Shown here: positions 1-9,284 of the stretch, piece by piece | Position numbering within the stretch: position 1 is the first letter of the stretch | How the letters are laid out: the number at the start of each line of letters is the position of its first letter | DNA from: SYIM01 sp039800325 | GTDB taxonomy: Bacteria; Pseudomonadota; Gammaproteobacteria; Burkholderiales; Burkholderiaceae_E | Direction: 5' to 3' | Assembly (NCBI GenBank): GCA_039800325.1 | Contig: JBDLQY010000172.1 | Coordinates: forward strand, 1 to 36,895 | DNA: 36,895 nucleotides | The notes under the pieces: generated by a model | Told to the model about the DNA's origin: nothing | The model's database searches: none | The model's input: the letters and a program-made list of their open reading frames with translations, nothing else | Program-made: the position numbers and the translations under genes

Positions 1-3000
1 AAGTTGTCTGGCCGGAAACGGATGATGAAGTTCTCAGCGTCCCAGGTGTCGATTCTGTGGAAATCGAAGGTGATCACCGTGGCCTTGTTGTTCAGGTCGA
101 GTTCCTTAATCGCCCAACCGCCGCCCTCATTGGAGTAGCGGCCAAGACGCCCCTCTTCGATCCGGACTGGGTAGGCGCCGGAGTCTGCGAGCCACCCCGT
201 GGCACCGTGGCTGAAGTTGTCGCGGGCCACGCGCGTCCAACCGGCGGCCTCCAGCGTGTTGATCGACTCGGCCGTCTGGTAGGTGCTGCTGCCGTCCAAG
301 CTGCCCACCGAGGTGCCGGCCGCATTCACCCAGCGCCAGTCCATGCTGCCCTGGCCGTTGGTGTCGATGTTCTTCAGACCCACCCACACGCCGCTGCTGT
401 TTTGCAGGCGGGCCAGGCGGGTCACCAGTGCCAGTTCCTCCGGCGTGGTGGCGCGGGTGAGGTAGCCAGTCTGGCCGCCGTAGGTGGTCTGAGATGCCGC
501 CAGGTTCTGCGCGTCGAAGTCGCCAGCGGTGCTGGTGAGCTGGTAGTAGTGGCCCGTAAGCGTGCTGTAAGCGGTGGTGGGGGTGAGGAATACCAGCGCA
601 TTACCGGGGTTGCTCAGGCTGGTGAGCGCGTTGGTGAGCTCGGTGGGCTCGGGTAGGCGTGTGGTGCCAAATTCCACCAGGGCGCGGGTGTCGGCATAGG
701 TAAACGGCAGGTCGTTGAAGCCGCCGCTGACGTGCACGGAGCCGTAGTGCTCGGTACCACTATTACCGTTGTTGGGTTCTCCAGAGGCCCAAACGCCGGT
801 GAAGGGCGTGCCCGCCTCAGGTCCGTCGGTCCAGAACCAGTTGCCAGTGGGTTCGCTGGTGCTGCTGGTCTGGCGCAGGGCCGCCCAGGAAAAGTTGGTA
901 TTGGACCCGTTGTCTTTAGCCAGCTGGGTTAGGGCCCCCGCTATCTGGGCAGCGGCTGGGGTCGACGGTGTTGCCAGGTAACCGGGCGCACTTGCCACAG
1001 CGGCTTGCTGCGTGGCCAGCGTTCGGGCAGCATCGAAGGTACCCGGCGCGGTGGCCGTGGAGTTGTAGTAGTGCCCGTCGTCCAGGCTGTAGTAATGCCC
1101 CGAGGCCACGCGCATGGCCAGCAGGTTGATGTCGACCGTGGCCTGCATTTCGTCCGCGTAAAGACCGTCAGCGGCGCCCTTGTGCACGGCAAACACCAGG
1201 CGCTCACCGGCGGCCAGAGCCACCTGCCGAACCGCGGACCGCGCGCTAGCGGAATTGGGCAAAGTGTTCTCGCCGGTCGCCACCGCCCCGGGGGAAATTT
1301 CGACGCCGCTGGTGCCGGTAACATTGACCTTGAACACCTTGTAGAGCGGCGAGGTCGGCGCCGTATCCGGGTGTGCGTCCCAGAAGCGTGCGTCGACCGC
1401 ATAGACGCCTGCCACCGGAGCAGTGAACTGCATCGCGGCCGGGTTCACCATGCCGGCGATCATGCCAACCGCGCCGGGCCGCAAGGTCAAGCCGTTGGCG
1501 TTATCGAAGTTGTTGGGGAAATAGAACCAGCCCCAACCAGTGCGGTCATTACCAACCGCCGCTTCGTTATGGCCAAGGCGGATGTAGTCTGAGGCGGCAC
1601 CCGTAGGATCGGTCTGCACCGACCAATCGGAGTTGGCCTGGGTGTAGGCCTCGAAGGGCCCCCAATTAAAGTTCCCGGTGGTGGTGGCGGTGTTGCCGGT
1701 GATCACGCCCACCGACCACACGCCGTCGGTGCCATCGCCGTTAAGCGGGTTGAAGTCACGCCCTATGCTCCAGCTGAAGCCTGAGGCCTGGTTGGTGAGG
1801 TTGTCCTTGAGCGGGTACCAGGCCACCAGATTGGGCTCATAGCCGCGCAGCCCAGCAGCGCTGTCGAGCGAAGCGGTAATCTCGCCCGGCGTTATGACCC
1901 GATTGTAGATGCGCAGGTCGCTGATGCCGCCCTTCCAGACCCCAGGGCCCCATTCCTGTAGGTCATTGCGTCGGTACAGATCGCCCACCCGGGTGCTGGT
2001 GCCTGGCAGAGCGGCCTCCATGGTGCCGGTGCCCACGCGTACGCCGTCGATGTACAGCGTGCCGGTGGTGCCGTTGCGGGTGACGGTGTACTGGTGCCAC
2101 TTGCCGTCAGAGGGGAAGACGTTGTTGATCTGCCAGTTGTCGCCCAGGCGGATGTTGTGGCCACCGGCGGTCTTCTCGTACAGGATGAAGAAGTTGTCGC
2201 TGGAGTTGCCCTGCGCCAGGATGGTGTAGTTGCCATTAGCCACGCTGGTGTCAATCTGCGCCCACACCGAGACTGTGAAGTCGCCACCCACCGGTAGCAG
2301 CGCGTCCATCAGGTCGATACGGTCGTTCACCCCGTCAAAGGTGGCGAAGCTCATGCTGCCGACGTCAGCCACCTGCAGCTGCATGGAGATTTCGCGCAGG
2401 TTGTCGTTGCTGGTATTGGTAGAGCTGAATTGCAGGGTGCGCAGCACCGTCTGGTAGGCCGCCGCGCGGGCCGAGCCCGTAAGCGTGAGCACACCCGCAC
2501 TGCTGTTGTAGCTGCCCGTAATGCCGCCCGAGTTGGTGACGGCCAGGGTGTCGCCGCTGACAAAACCGCCAGTGACCTTGTCGACAACGCTGACCGTTAC
2601 CTTGGTGATGGTGTCGAAAGCCGTGTTGCTGGTGTAGAGCGCATCAGCATCGGTGATGGTCAGGCCCGCATCGACAGTGACCACGCCCAGGGCATTATTG
2701 GTATTGGGTCGGATGACCAGGGTGCGGCCCTGCGAGAAGGTGAGGGTGGGCGCGTCATTGACCAGATTGACCGTGACGGTGGTGACGGCCACGTTGGACG
2801 ATTCGCTCACGCCGTCTGAGCCCACCCAGCTAAAACTGTCGGGCGTGCTGCTAAGGTCTAGCCCCGAGGCCCCCGCCCAGTTGGTAGTGGGCGTGTAGCG
2901 AAGCTTGGACAGATTGGTGGCCGTGACGGTGCTGTTAACCTGCAGGGCCTCGCCCGCGTCGAGCACGCCGTCAGCATCTAAATCGACCCAGAGCGTTCCG

Positions 3001-5204
3001 TTGGCCGGCACACTCACCAGGCGTATGAACTGCAGGTTGCGGCCGGTGCCACTGGTGCTGCCGTCGCTGGCATGGGTGTCCGTATCGCTGAAGGCGAAGT
3101 CGGTCGCCGCGAAACTAAGCGCGCTGTCCTCGTCGACGGACTTGCTGGTGCTGCTGACCGTGGGGATGTCATTGTTGTTAACCAGATTGACGATCATCTC
3201 GTCGGTCTGGGTGGCATTGGCCTGGCCGCTGCCGTCATTGGCGGTAATGCGAATTTGCAGGCTGGCAAAGTTTGCGGGTGGGTTTCCGCTTAAGGTGCCA
3301 CTGCTGCTCATGCTCAGCCAGCTGGGCAGGGCGTTGCCGTTGGCTAGGGAGGCGGTATAGGTGAAAACATCGGCACCGGGGTCGGCATCAGTAAATGTGG
3401 CCCCGGGTACCGCCCAGCTGAAGGCGCCGCTGCCGTCCCAGGTGAGGTCGGCTACAGGCAAAGCCAAGACGGGCTGGTCGTTATCGCTGGCAAAGCTGAG
3501 TACAAAGTCTTTGGTGCTGCTGACCTGGCCGTCGTGCGCCGTGAGCCGTACCGTGATGGGCGCCGTGTTGGCCGGCGCGTTACCCGAAAAGGTCAAGCTG
3601 TTGGCATTGAAGCTTAACCATACGGGCAGGGGCTGGCCGTTGCTTTGCGCGGCGGTGATGGTGAGTTCGTCACCATCGGCGTCAGTGACGGTTCGATCAG
3701 AGCCTACCGATAGCGGAATGCTATAGCGCTGCTCACCCGCACCGGTCAGGGTGCTATTAAGGCTACGCGTGGACCACACGGGGGTTCGATTAAGGTTGGT
3801 GAGGGTAAGTTTGTAGTCCCCCCAGACCTGCTCGGCGTAGTTATTGGCTCGTGACCACCAGATATTGCCGTCAGGGAACAGCTTGAACCCGTCGTACGAC
3901 ACCACCACGGTGTAGTTACCGGCCGCGAGTTCTCCGCGGTACAGATTTCCCGCACCCCAACGGAAGGCCGACCCCGTCGTAATGGGAGTACCCTGAGAGG
4001 CCGCCACCAGGTTGTTCAAAGGCCGATTGGGGTTAAAACTGCCCTGGTAGAGGGCGACGTTCAGGCCCACGCTGTCGCCGGCGCCCAGCGACTGGATTCG
4101 GCCCGCTGGGATGTCCTGCTTGTAATTGGCCAGACCCGTCAGAACGAATTCGTAGCTGCTGTCGTACTGCAGGGTAACCGTCTGGGTGCCGTATCGGGTA
4201 CCCACGCCATACGAGGCCGTGCGCTCAACCGGCACGGTATACCAGACGGTGCGCATCTCCCACGGCAGCCAGCCCCAGCGCGGCACCGGATATGAAAACG
4301 AACGCGCCTCGGTGCCCCAGTAGGGCACCGTACGGTTGATCGTGAAAGCGTCGGCCCAGGCGGTGGTGTCGGTGTTATTCCACCACGGACCGGCCCCAAA
4401 GCCAGACGCCTGGTGGTACAGCCGCTGCGACCACTGATTGATAGAGATGTTGTAGTCGACCAGGGTATTGGCATAGTCGGCCGCACCTGCGATCGGTGTG
4501 GTGGCTACCTCGCCGGCCTGATGCTCAAGCTGCCAGTCGCCGCCCACGAAGACGTTGCCGGTGGCGTCATCGCTGGCCGCCACGTCGGCACCCGTGATAC
4601 GGGCAATGTCGTTGACAAATTGCTGGCCCATGAAGCCTTCGGCGACATTACAGCCGTAAATCATGAGATCGCCGGTGGCGCTCAGATGCTGGCCGATTTC
4701 GCGCAGCAAAGCCGCATGCTCGGCGAGATTGACTGCGGTCAGGCTGGTAGCACCCAGCTCTACCCGGCCTTCGCCGCCGTGGCTGAACAGGTGAATGGCC
4801 TTAAGCCCATCCATGCTCTGAAGGGCTTGCGCCAGTTGCGCAAGGCCGTCCCGATCAGGCTGCAGGTGAATGACGGTCCAGTCGGCTGGGATATCAGCCA
4901 ACAGTTGCTCTGCAAAGGGAACCGACGCGTCAATGACGACCACCTGGCCCTGGGGGTCGGGGCTTAACGCAAAGACGGGTTCAGCCTCAGCTGCGGGATC
5001 GGTCGGTGTGTCGACGGGCGCCGATGCGGGTGCAGGCGCCTCTACCTCGGGAGCCGGTACGGCTGGGATTGCATCAGTCTGCTGAGTCTCGGTGTCAGAG
5101 ACGAGTCGGGTCGTTGTGGCCAAAGCTGCGCCGTCGAGCAGCATACGCGGCTCGAGCGCGGTAATAAGCGGCGATGATCGCCTGCGGGCTTTGGGCTTGG
5201 ACAC
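1..5204 (-). CDS. Giant modular surface/secreted protein, LEPR-XLL + DUF4347, C-terminus outside the window (partial)
   Basis: One frame stays open on the minus strand from a GTG at 5204 to the window edge, about 1734 codons. An in-frame TAA lies seven codons upstream of the GTG, and no other usable start lies between, so the start is well fixed although no strong ribosome site is visible. In order: LEPRMLLDGA at residues 17-26 (LEPR-XLL-type N-terminus); an Ala/Pro/Glu-rich linker; DUF4347 at about 88-250 with SHGGEG (His142) and YGCNVAEG (Cys185); two cadherin-like (CADG/He_PIG) repeats at about 470-673; further Ig/cadherin-like repeats with NDAPTL-type starts; a LamG/concanavalin-like fold at about 954-1105; and two C-type-lectin-like domains at about 1362-1516 and 1549-1660, the first with GEPNN and FNDLP. 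Family knowledge suggests type I secretion and an adhesive or carbohydrate-binding role; the C-terminal secretion signal is not in view. Divergent from the two-component genes. Confidence 0.88.
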   Translation of the reverse strand, partial: MSKPKARRRSSPLITALEPRMLLDGAALATTTRLVSDTETQQTDAIPAVPAPEVEAPAPASAPVDTPTDPAAEAEPVFALSPDPQGQVVVIDASVPFAEQLLADIPADWTVIHLQPDRDGLAQLAQALQSMDGLKAIHLFSHGGEGRVELGATSLTAVNLAEHAALLREIGQHLSATGDLMIYGCNVAEGFMGQQFVNDIARITGADVAASDDATGNVFVGGDWQLEHQAGEVATTPIAGAADYANTLVDYNISINQWSQRLYHQASGFGAGPWWNNTDTTAWADAFTINRTVPYWGTEARSFSYPVPRWGWLPWEMRTVWYTVPVERTASYGVGTRYGTQTVTLQYDSSYEFVLTGLANYKQDIPAGRIQSLGAGDSVGLNVALYQGSFNPNRPLNNLVAASQGTPITTGSAFRWGAGNLYRGELAAGNYTVVVSYDGFKLFPDGNIWWSRANNYAEQVWGDYKLTLTNLNRTPVWSTRSLNSTLTGAGEQRYSIPLSVGSDRTVTDADGDELTITAAQSNGQPLPVWLSFNANSLTFSGNAPANTAPITVRLTAHDGQVSSTKDFVLSFASDNDQPVLALPVADLTWDGSGAFSWAVPGATFTDADPGADVFTYTASLANGNALPSWLSMSSSGTLSGNPPANFASLQIRITANDGSGQANATQTDEMIVNLVNNNDIPTVSSTSKSVDEDSALSFAATDFAFSDTDTHASDGSTSGTGRNLQFIRLVSVPANGTLWVDLDADGVLDAGEALQVNSTVTATNLSKLRYTPTTNWAGASGLDLSSTPDSFSWVGSDGVSESSNVAVTTVTVNLVNDAPTLTFSQGRTLVIRPNTNNALGVVTVDAGLTITDADALYTSNTAFDTITKVTVSVVDKVTGGFVSGDTLAVTNSGGITGSYNSSAGVLTLTGSARAAAYQTVLRTLQFSSTNTSNDNLREISMQLQVADVGSMSFATFDGVNDRIDLMDALLPVGGDFTVSVWAQIDTSVANGNYTILAQGNSSDNFFILYEKTAGGHNIRLGDNWQINNVFPSDGKWHQYTVTRNGTTGTLYIDGVRVGTGTMEAALPGTSTRVGDLYRRNDLQEWGPGVWKGGISDLRIYNRVITPGEITASLDSAAGLRGYEPNLVAWYPLKDNLTNQASGFSWSIGRDFNPLNGDGTDGVWSVGVITGNTATTTGNFNWGPFEAYTQANSDWSVQTDPTGAASDYIRLGHNEAAVGNDRTGWGWFYFPNNFDNANGLTLRPGAVGMIAGMVNPAAMQFTAPVAGVYAVDARFWDAHPDTAPTSPLYKVFKVNVTGTSGVEISPGAVATGENTLPNSASARSAVRQVALAAGERLVFAVHKGAADGLYADEMQATVDINLLAMRVASGHYYSLDDGHYYNSTATAPGTFDAARTLATQQAAVASAPGYLATPSTPAAAQIAGALTQLAKDNGSNTNFSWAALRQTSSTSEPTGNWFWTDGPEAGTPFTGVWASGEPNNGNSGTEHYGSVHVSGGFNDLPFTYADTRALVEFGTTRLPEPTELTNALTSLSNPGNALVFLTPTTAYSTLTGHYYQLTSTAGDFDAQNLAASQTTYGGQTGYLTRATTPEELALVTRLARLQNSSGVWVGLKNIDTNGQGSMDWRWVNAAGTSVGSLDGSSTYQTAESINTLEAAGWTRVARDNFSHGATGWLADSGAYPVRIEEGRLGRYSNEGGGWAIKELDLNNKATVITFDFHRIDTWDAENFIIRFRPDN

Positions 5205-5346
5205 GCGTGCGGCTAGAAGGGAGATTTAGACCAGTCGGTCAGTGAGTATCGCCTTTCTTTAGATGCAAACCTTTCAAAAGCCAAATGACGACTTCCGCCC
5301 TGGCGGTGCAGCGCGGATGGCTTCGCTGGGGCAGAATGCCGGGGCC
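5205..5346. promoter_or_regulatory. Divergent intergenic region between the giant gene and the sensor kinase
   Basis: These ~142 bases separate the divergent start codons and must hold the leftward promoter and probably the rightward one. I could not pick a convincing -35/-10 pair on either strand. An in-frame ATG for the kinase at 5263 would shorten the region, but the residues it adds look like untranslated leader. Confidence 0.35.
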
Positions 5347-7308
5347 ATGTCGAAACCTTGCCCGGCTACCCGTTTCTGCCCAGGCGTGCGCCTGCAGTGC
5401 GCTTTGCCCGTTTTGCGCGCTGCAGCTGTCGTACGCTTTAATCGTCTGGTGATTGCGCTGTTGCTCACGGTCATCAGTCTGTTGGCATTGCCCGCGCGTG
5501 CCGCTGACCTTGTCGAGTCGCGCGCTTATTGGCGTGATGCAAGCGGCCAGGCCGACTTTGAAACCGCGCGCCAGCAAACCTACCGAGACTTTCGTGGCGT
5601 CTTCAGCGGTGGCTATGTTTCCGGCGCGCATTGGTTTCGCCTTCGAATTGCACCCAGCCAGGCTGCGTCGCTTAAGCTGAGGGTACGACCGTTCTACCTG
5701 GACCAGATTCAGGTCTATGACCCGGCCGTCAGGGTAGCTGACGGGTCGATACGGGTTCAGGTGACGGGTGATCTGTTTTCTGCGGCGCCGGGGGCGCTGC
5801 CCGCATTGAACCATGTCATCGCACTGCCCGCGACGGCACAGGCGCGTGACATCTGGCTGCGCCTGGAGTCCAGCAGCACCCACCTCATGCATGCCGAGGT
5901 TTTTGCGCAGGACGATGCCCTGGCCAGCGAATTCCGTTGGCTGGCGTTCTTCTCGCTACTGATGGGGTTGATCGTACTCACGGCTCTTTGGGCGCTTACC
6001 GACTGGAGCGGACGGCGCGACCCGCTGGTGCTTGTCTTTGCGGCCAAGCAGGTCGTTATTGGCTGCAATTTTGCGTTGTACACAGGCATCGTACGTCTGC
6101 TGGTTGGTGACCGGCTGCCCGCGCCTCTGATGAGCGACATCACCAACTGGTTCATCGTGCTATCGGTCGCGATGGGTGGTTTGTTCGAATTGTTACTTCT
6201 GCGCGAGTTCAAGCCACCCCGGTTTTTGCAGTGGGTAGGCTGGCTGGTCTGGGCGTTTTCGTTGGTCAATCTGGCGCTGCTAGTCATGGGCCAACATCAG
6301 CGCGCGCTTCAGCTGAACGCCTTGCAAATTCTGTTGATCACCGTCCTTGTGACAATCATGGCCTTTACCGGCCGGGTGTGGACTGAGCCGGGCGCAGCTG
6401 AAAAACCTGTTCTGCCGCGTCGGTGGCTCAGAACCTATTATTGCGTTGTCTTTGCAACCGTGGGTCTCAGTACGCTGGCCTTTCTCGATCTGTTTGACAC
6501 GGGTGAATGGGGACTGATTGGCACGCTCGCCTACGGCTTGATATCGGGCGTGCTCATGATTGCGCTGCTGCAGATGCGCACCAACCTCACGATTCGCTCG
6601 CAACGTGCGCGCGAGGAACGTCTGCGCCTGGCCGAGGCGACAGCGGGTGCCGAACGAGCCCGCCGAGAAGAACAGTCGCGTTTTCTGGCCATGCTTACAC
6701 ACGAACTCAAAACGCCGTTATCCGTGGTTCGAATTGCGCTGGGAACCCCCCAGGCGGCCAGCCTGCCGCTGGTCGCCGATGCCAATCGGGCCATGGATGA
6801 CATGCGCGCGGTAATCGATCGCTGCGTGCAAACCGAGCAGGCCGAGGAAGGTGTGGTGACCTTGCAGCGCACAGCGGTCAATGTTCGGGAGGCTGTCTTG
6901 CAGGCTATGGTGAATGCCCCGTCCGAAGCGATTGAGGTGTATTCCAATGCCGCCGCAGGCGAATTACAGACTGACCCTACGATGTTGCGCCTGATTCTGG
7001 CCAACCTAATCGATAATGCTCTTAAATATCGGGTTCCGGGCTCTACGGTTTCGATTGAATTAGCGGGTGATACCTGCGGCGTGACCATTCGGGTCAGCAA
7101 CCCGCCTGGCGCAGCAGGCTTCCCCGAGCCCTCGCGAGTCTTTGAGAAGTACTATCGAAGCCCCGGGGCCCACCGCGAGACGGGCTCGGGCCTGGGGCTT
7201 TATCTGGTGTCGCTGCTGGTGCGGCTTCTGGGTGGCGAGATTCACTATCGCCCGACTGAAAACGCAGTGAGATTTGAACTGTGGATACCCCGCTCGAAAT
7301 CGTCGTAA
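5347..7308 (+). CDS. 7TMR-DISM sensor histidine kinase
   Basis: A membrane sensor kinase of about 653 residues from ATG 5347; an upstream in-frame ATG at 5263 adds 28 residues with no family look. A hydrophobic stretch ending LLALPARA is a probable signal peptide. The periplasmic part (to about residue 190) resembles 7TMR-DISMED2, a jelly-roll-like extracellular sensor module, followed by about seven hydrophobic segments (about 200-410, 7TMR-DISM_7TM). The cytoplasmic part has a HisKA H-box, LTHELKTPLS, with phospho-acceptor His452, an N-box with NLIDNALKY near 555 and a G-box GSGLGLYL near 613. All expected kinase residues are present. The response regulator overlaps its end by 28 bases, so the two are translated together. 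Being divergent from the giant surface-protein gene, it may control it (inference). The ligand is unknown. Confidence 0.88.
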   Translation: MSKPCPATRFCPGVRLQCALPVLRAAAVVRFNRLVIALLLTVISLLALPARAADLVESRAYWRDASGQADFETARQQTYRDFRGVFSGGYVSGAHWFRLRIAPSQAASLKLRVRPFYLDQIQVYDPAVRVADGSIRVQVTGDLFSAAPGALPALNHVIALPATAQARDIWLRLESSSTHLMHAEVFAQDDALASEFRWLAFFSLLMGLIVLTALWALTDWSGRRDPLVLVFAAKQVVIGCNFALYTGIVRLLVGDRLPAPLMSDITNWFIVLSVAMGGLFELLLLREFKPPRFLQWVGWLVWAFSLVNLALLVMGQHQRALQLNALQILLITVLVTIMAFTGRVWTEPGAAEKPVLPRRWLRTYYCVVFATVGLSTLAFLDLFDTGEWGLIGTLAYGLISGVLMIALLQMRTNLTIRSQRAREERLRLAEATAGAERARREEQSRFLAMLTHELKTPLSVVRIALGTPQAASLPLVADANRAMDDMRAVIDRCVQTEQAEEGVVTLQRTAVNVREAVLQAMVNAPSEAIEVYSNAAAGELQTDPTMLRLILANLIDNALKYRVPGSTVSIELAGDTCGVTIRVSNPPGAAGFPEPSRVFEKYYRSPGAHRETGSGLGLYLVSLLVRLLGGEIHYRPTENAVRFELWIPRSKSS

Positions 7309-7964
7309 TCGAAGACCACATTCTGTTGCAGAAAGTGACTGTGCAACTGCTGGAGTCGCGTGGTCATCGCGTGGTCGGTCTTTCCTGCTCGGAAGAAATC
7401 GACGACGGGCTGGGCGTCATGGTGCCCGATCTGTACATCGTGGATCTCAACTTACCCGGCGAGGATGGCCTGAGCCTGGCCCGCCGCCTAAGAGTGGCGC
7501 AGCCTAATGTGGGCATCATCATGGTCACCGCCCGTGATTCGCTCGATGATCGGCTCAACGGCTATGAAAGCGGGGCTGATATCTACCTGCCCAAGCCCGC
7601 CGACCCGGCTGAGCTTCTGGCAGCGGTTAATGCGCTGGCCCGACGTCTTCGTCCCGCCGAGCGCGAGGACTGTGTGGTGGACACCCAGAATCAGCGCATA
7701 AAGGGCCCCAAAGGCGTGGAAGGTTTGCAGCATCATGAGGCCAGACTACTCAGCGCCTTGGCGCGCGCGCCGGGGCAGACGCTTGAGTTCTGGCAGGTTG
7801 CGCAGCAACTGGGGCAGTCAGAAGATGGCTTCAGCAAGGCCAGCATGGAGGTCAGGGAGGCGCGCCTGCGGCGCAAGTTGGCCGATGTGTCGGGTGTTGA
7901 AAACCCCATTCGTTCGCTGCGTAAAACCGGCTACCGTCTGTGTGTGCCGGTAGTGGTTGATTAA
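7281..7964 (+). CDS. Two-component response regulator with winged-helix output domain
   Basis: A 227-residue regulator starting at GTG 7281, inside the end of the kinase gene in another frame. The receiver domain (about 5-118) has the acidic pair Glu11/Asp12, phospho-acceptor Asp55 in YIVDLNLPGEDG, Thr83 in MVTAR and Lys105 in YLPKPADP. The C-terminal half (about 130-225) reads as an OmpR/PhoB-like winged helix, with paired Arg/Lys residues and an ending RSLRKTGYRL that matches the usual wing strand (RGxGYRL type). The output domain is more divergent than the receiver. It should be the cognate partner of the overlapping kinase; targets are unknown, and the divergent giant gene is the obvious candidate. 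Confidence 0.9.
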   Translation: MDTPLEIVVIEDHILLQKVTVQLLESRGHRVVGLSCSEEIDDGLGVMVPDLYIVDLNLPGEDGLSLARRLRVAQPNVGIIMVTARDSLDDRLNGYESGADIYLPKPADPAELLAAVNALARRLRPAEREDCVVDTQNQRIKGPKGVEGLQHHEARLLSALARAPGQTLEFWQVAQQLGQSEDGFSKASMEVREARLRRKLADVSGVENPIRSLRKTGYRLCVPVVVD

Positions 7965-8063
7965 CCCACCTTCCAAAGCGCCAGTCCGCCTCGGCTCATT
8001 TTCGACGCGCTGTGCTTGACGGCGACCGCGTCAGCTCTGAGACTAGCCCCACACGTCAGAAAA

Positions 8064-8080
8064 AGCCGCGATCAGCGGCT
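8064..8080. other. Small hairpin in the leader of the ABC/M24 operon
   Basis: AGCCGC and GCGGCT pair perfectly around a 5-base loop, with four A residues on the left. Read on the minus strand it looks like a short terminator with a T run, but no minus-strand gene feeds into it. On the plus strand it would sit about 50 bases before the start codon at 8129. Function not established. Confidence 0.3.
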
Positions 8081-8128
8081 GGTCAAGGGCATTGTTTGGC
8101 CCATCACAACGATCACAGGGAGACAGCC

Positions 8129-9208
8129 ATGAGTGAATCGAGTCATATCCGCCGTTCGCGCCGGGTCTTTGCGCAGACTGCCGCAGTTGCGTCCGTTACG
8201 CCCTTCATGATCTGGTCGCGTAAGGCATCAGCGGCTACGCAGGTGGTGGTGCGCACCCCCGGCGGCGTTTTTGATGACGTCAAACGCGAGACCGTCTACG
8301 AGCCGTTTAAGAAGGCGACCGGTATTGAGGTCGTACCGGTTGCCGCCACCGTGGCAAAGCTCATGGCCATGATGAAGTCGGGCCAGAGCGAACTCGATGT
8401 CATTGATACCGGTGATAACGCATTGCTTGAGCTTGAGCGCCTGAATTATCTGCGGCCCATCCCCTACGATGATTTCAAGTACACAAACCCGTCGGAGATT
8501 GATGCGGTCGTCAAGCGCAAGCATCAGTTGGGCTCATTTATTTACGCCATGGTCATGGCTTACAACACCAAGATGATCAAGCCCGAGAATGCGCCCAAGT
8601 CTTGGGCCGAGTTCTGGGATGTCGCCAAGATTCCAGGCCGCCGTACCCTGGCTGATATGGCCAGTGGCAGTGTCGGGCTTGAATATGCCCTGCTGGCCGA
8701 TGGTGTGCCCATGGATAAGCTCTACCCCCTAGACATTGACCGGGCGCTCAAGGTGATGTCGCGCATTCGCTCCAGCGTGCCTAAGTTCTGGGATACCGGT
8801 GCGCTGTCAACCACCATGCTCACCAATGGTGAGGTTGCCATGGGCTCGCTTTGGAGCACGCGTGCTCAGGCGGCCATAGGCGAGGGCGCGCCCGTTGGCA
8901 TCTCATGGAATCAAAACGCGCTGCTGGTGCAGGCCTATGGCATTCCCAGCAACACCAAGAATGTGGAAGCCGCGCGCAGGTATATTGACTATGCCAGTAG
9001 TGCCGAAGTTCAGTCGCGCTGGCTGGCCAAGTACAAGGCCATTCCGGTTAATACCAAGTCGTATGGGGCAACTTCAAAAGATCTCATTGATCCGGCCACC
9101 GGCACGCCCTGGACGAAGTCCAAAGGTTTCCTGCTCGATATTGCCTGGTGGGCTGATAACCGCAATAAGGTTAACGAAGCCTGGTCCAAGTGGATTGTCG
9201 GTCGCTGA
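8129..9208 (+). CDS. ABC transporter substrate-binding protein, spermidine/putrescine (PotD-like) family
   Basis: A periplasmic binding protein of 359 residues. ATG 8129 is chosen because CAGGGAGACA stands three bases before it and the N-terminus then reads as a twin-arginine signal: RRSRRVFAQ at 8-16, a hydrophobic stretch, and a probable cleavage after KASA. The frame is open 39 codons further upstream, but that part does not look like protein. The body follows the family-1/PotD-like pattern for polyamine, opine or small nitrogenous solutes, for instance VMAYNTKMI and the Trp/Asp-rich end near WWADNRNKVNEAW. It is followed by the ATPase and two permeases, so this is a complete importer. The substrate is unknown; downstream M24, DadA-like and Rid genes point to an amino-acid derivative. 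Confidence 0.88.
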   Translation: MSESSHIRRSRRVFAQTAAVASVTPFMIWSRKASAATQVVVRTPGGVFDDVKRETVYEPFKKATGIEVVPVAATVAKLMAMMKSGQSELDVIDTGDNALLELERLNYLRPIPYDDFKYTNPSEIDAVVKRKHQLGSFIYAMVMAYNTKMIKPENAPKSWAEFWDVAKIPGRRTLADMASGSVGLEYALLADGVPMDKLYPLDIDRALKVMSRIRSSVPKFWDTGALSTTMLTNGEVAMGSLWSTRAQAAIGEGAPVGISWNQNALLVQAYGIPSNTKNVEAARRYIDYASSAEVQSRWLAKYKAIPVNTKSYGATSKDLIDPATGTPWTKSKGFLLDIAWWADNRNKVNEAWSKWIVGR

Positions 9209-9218
9209 GTCTCAAGCC

Positions 9219-9252
9219 GCCCAGCCGCAGCTTTGCGCTTGCACGGTTGGGC
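9219..9252 (+). other. Intercistronic hairpin after the binding-protein gene
   Basis: GCCCAGCC (9219-9226) pairs with GGTTGGGC (9245-9252), eight pairs including one G-T wobble, starting 10 bases after the stop codon; a mildly T-rich stretch follows. Hairpins here are common in importer operons, where they protect or partly terminate the message so that the binding protein is made in excess (inference). Confidence 0.4.
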
Positions 9253-9284
9253 GTCTTCTTCAGTGCTGATCAGGTGATCCAGGC

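Noticed and set aside
57..4967. Many open frames of 60-199 codons on the plus strand and in other minus frames.
   Set aside because: All lie over the giant minus-strand gene, whose own frame reads as coherent repeat domains; the others are low-complexity shadows.
8012..8128. N-terminal extension of the PotD-like protein from an upstream in-frame start.
   Set aside because: The ribosome site and the Tat signal both point to ATG 8129; the extension crosses a hairpin.
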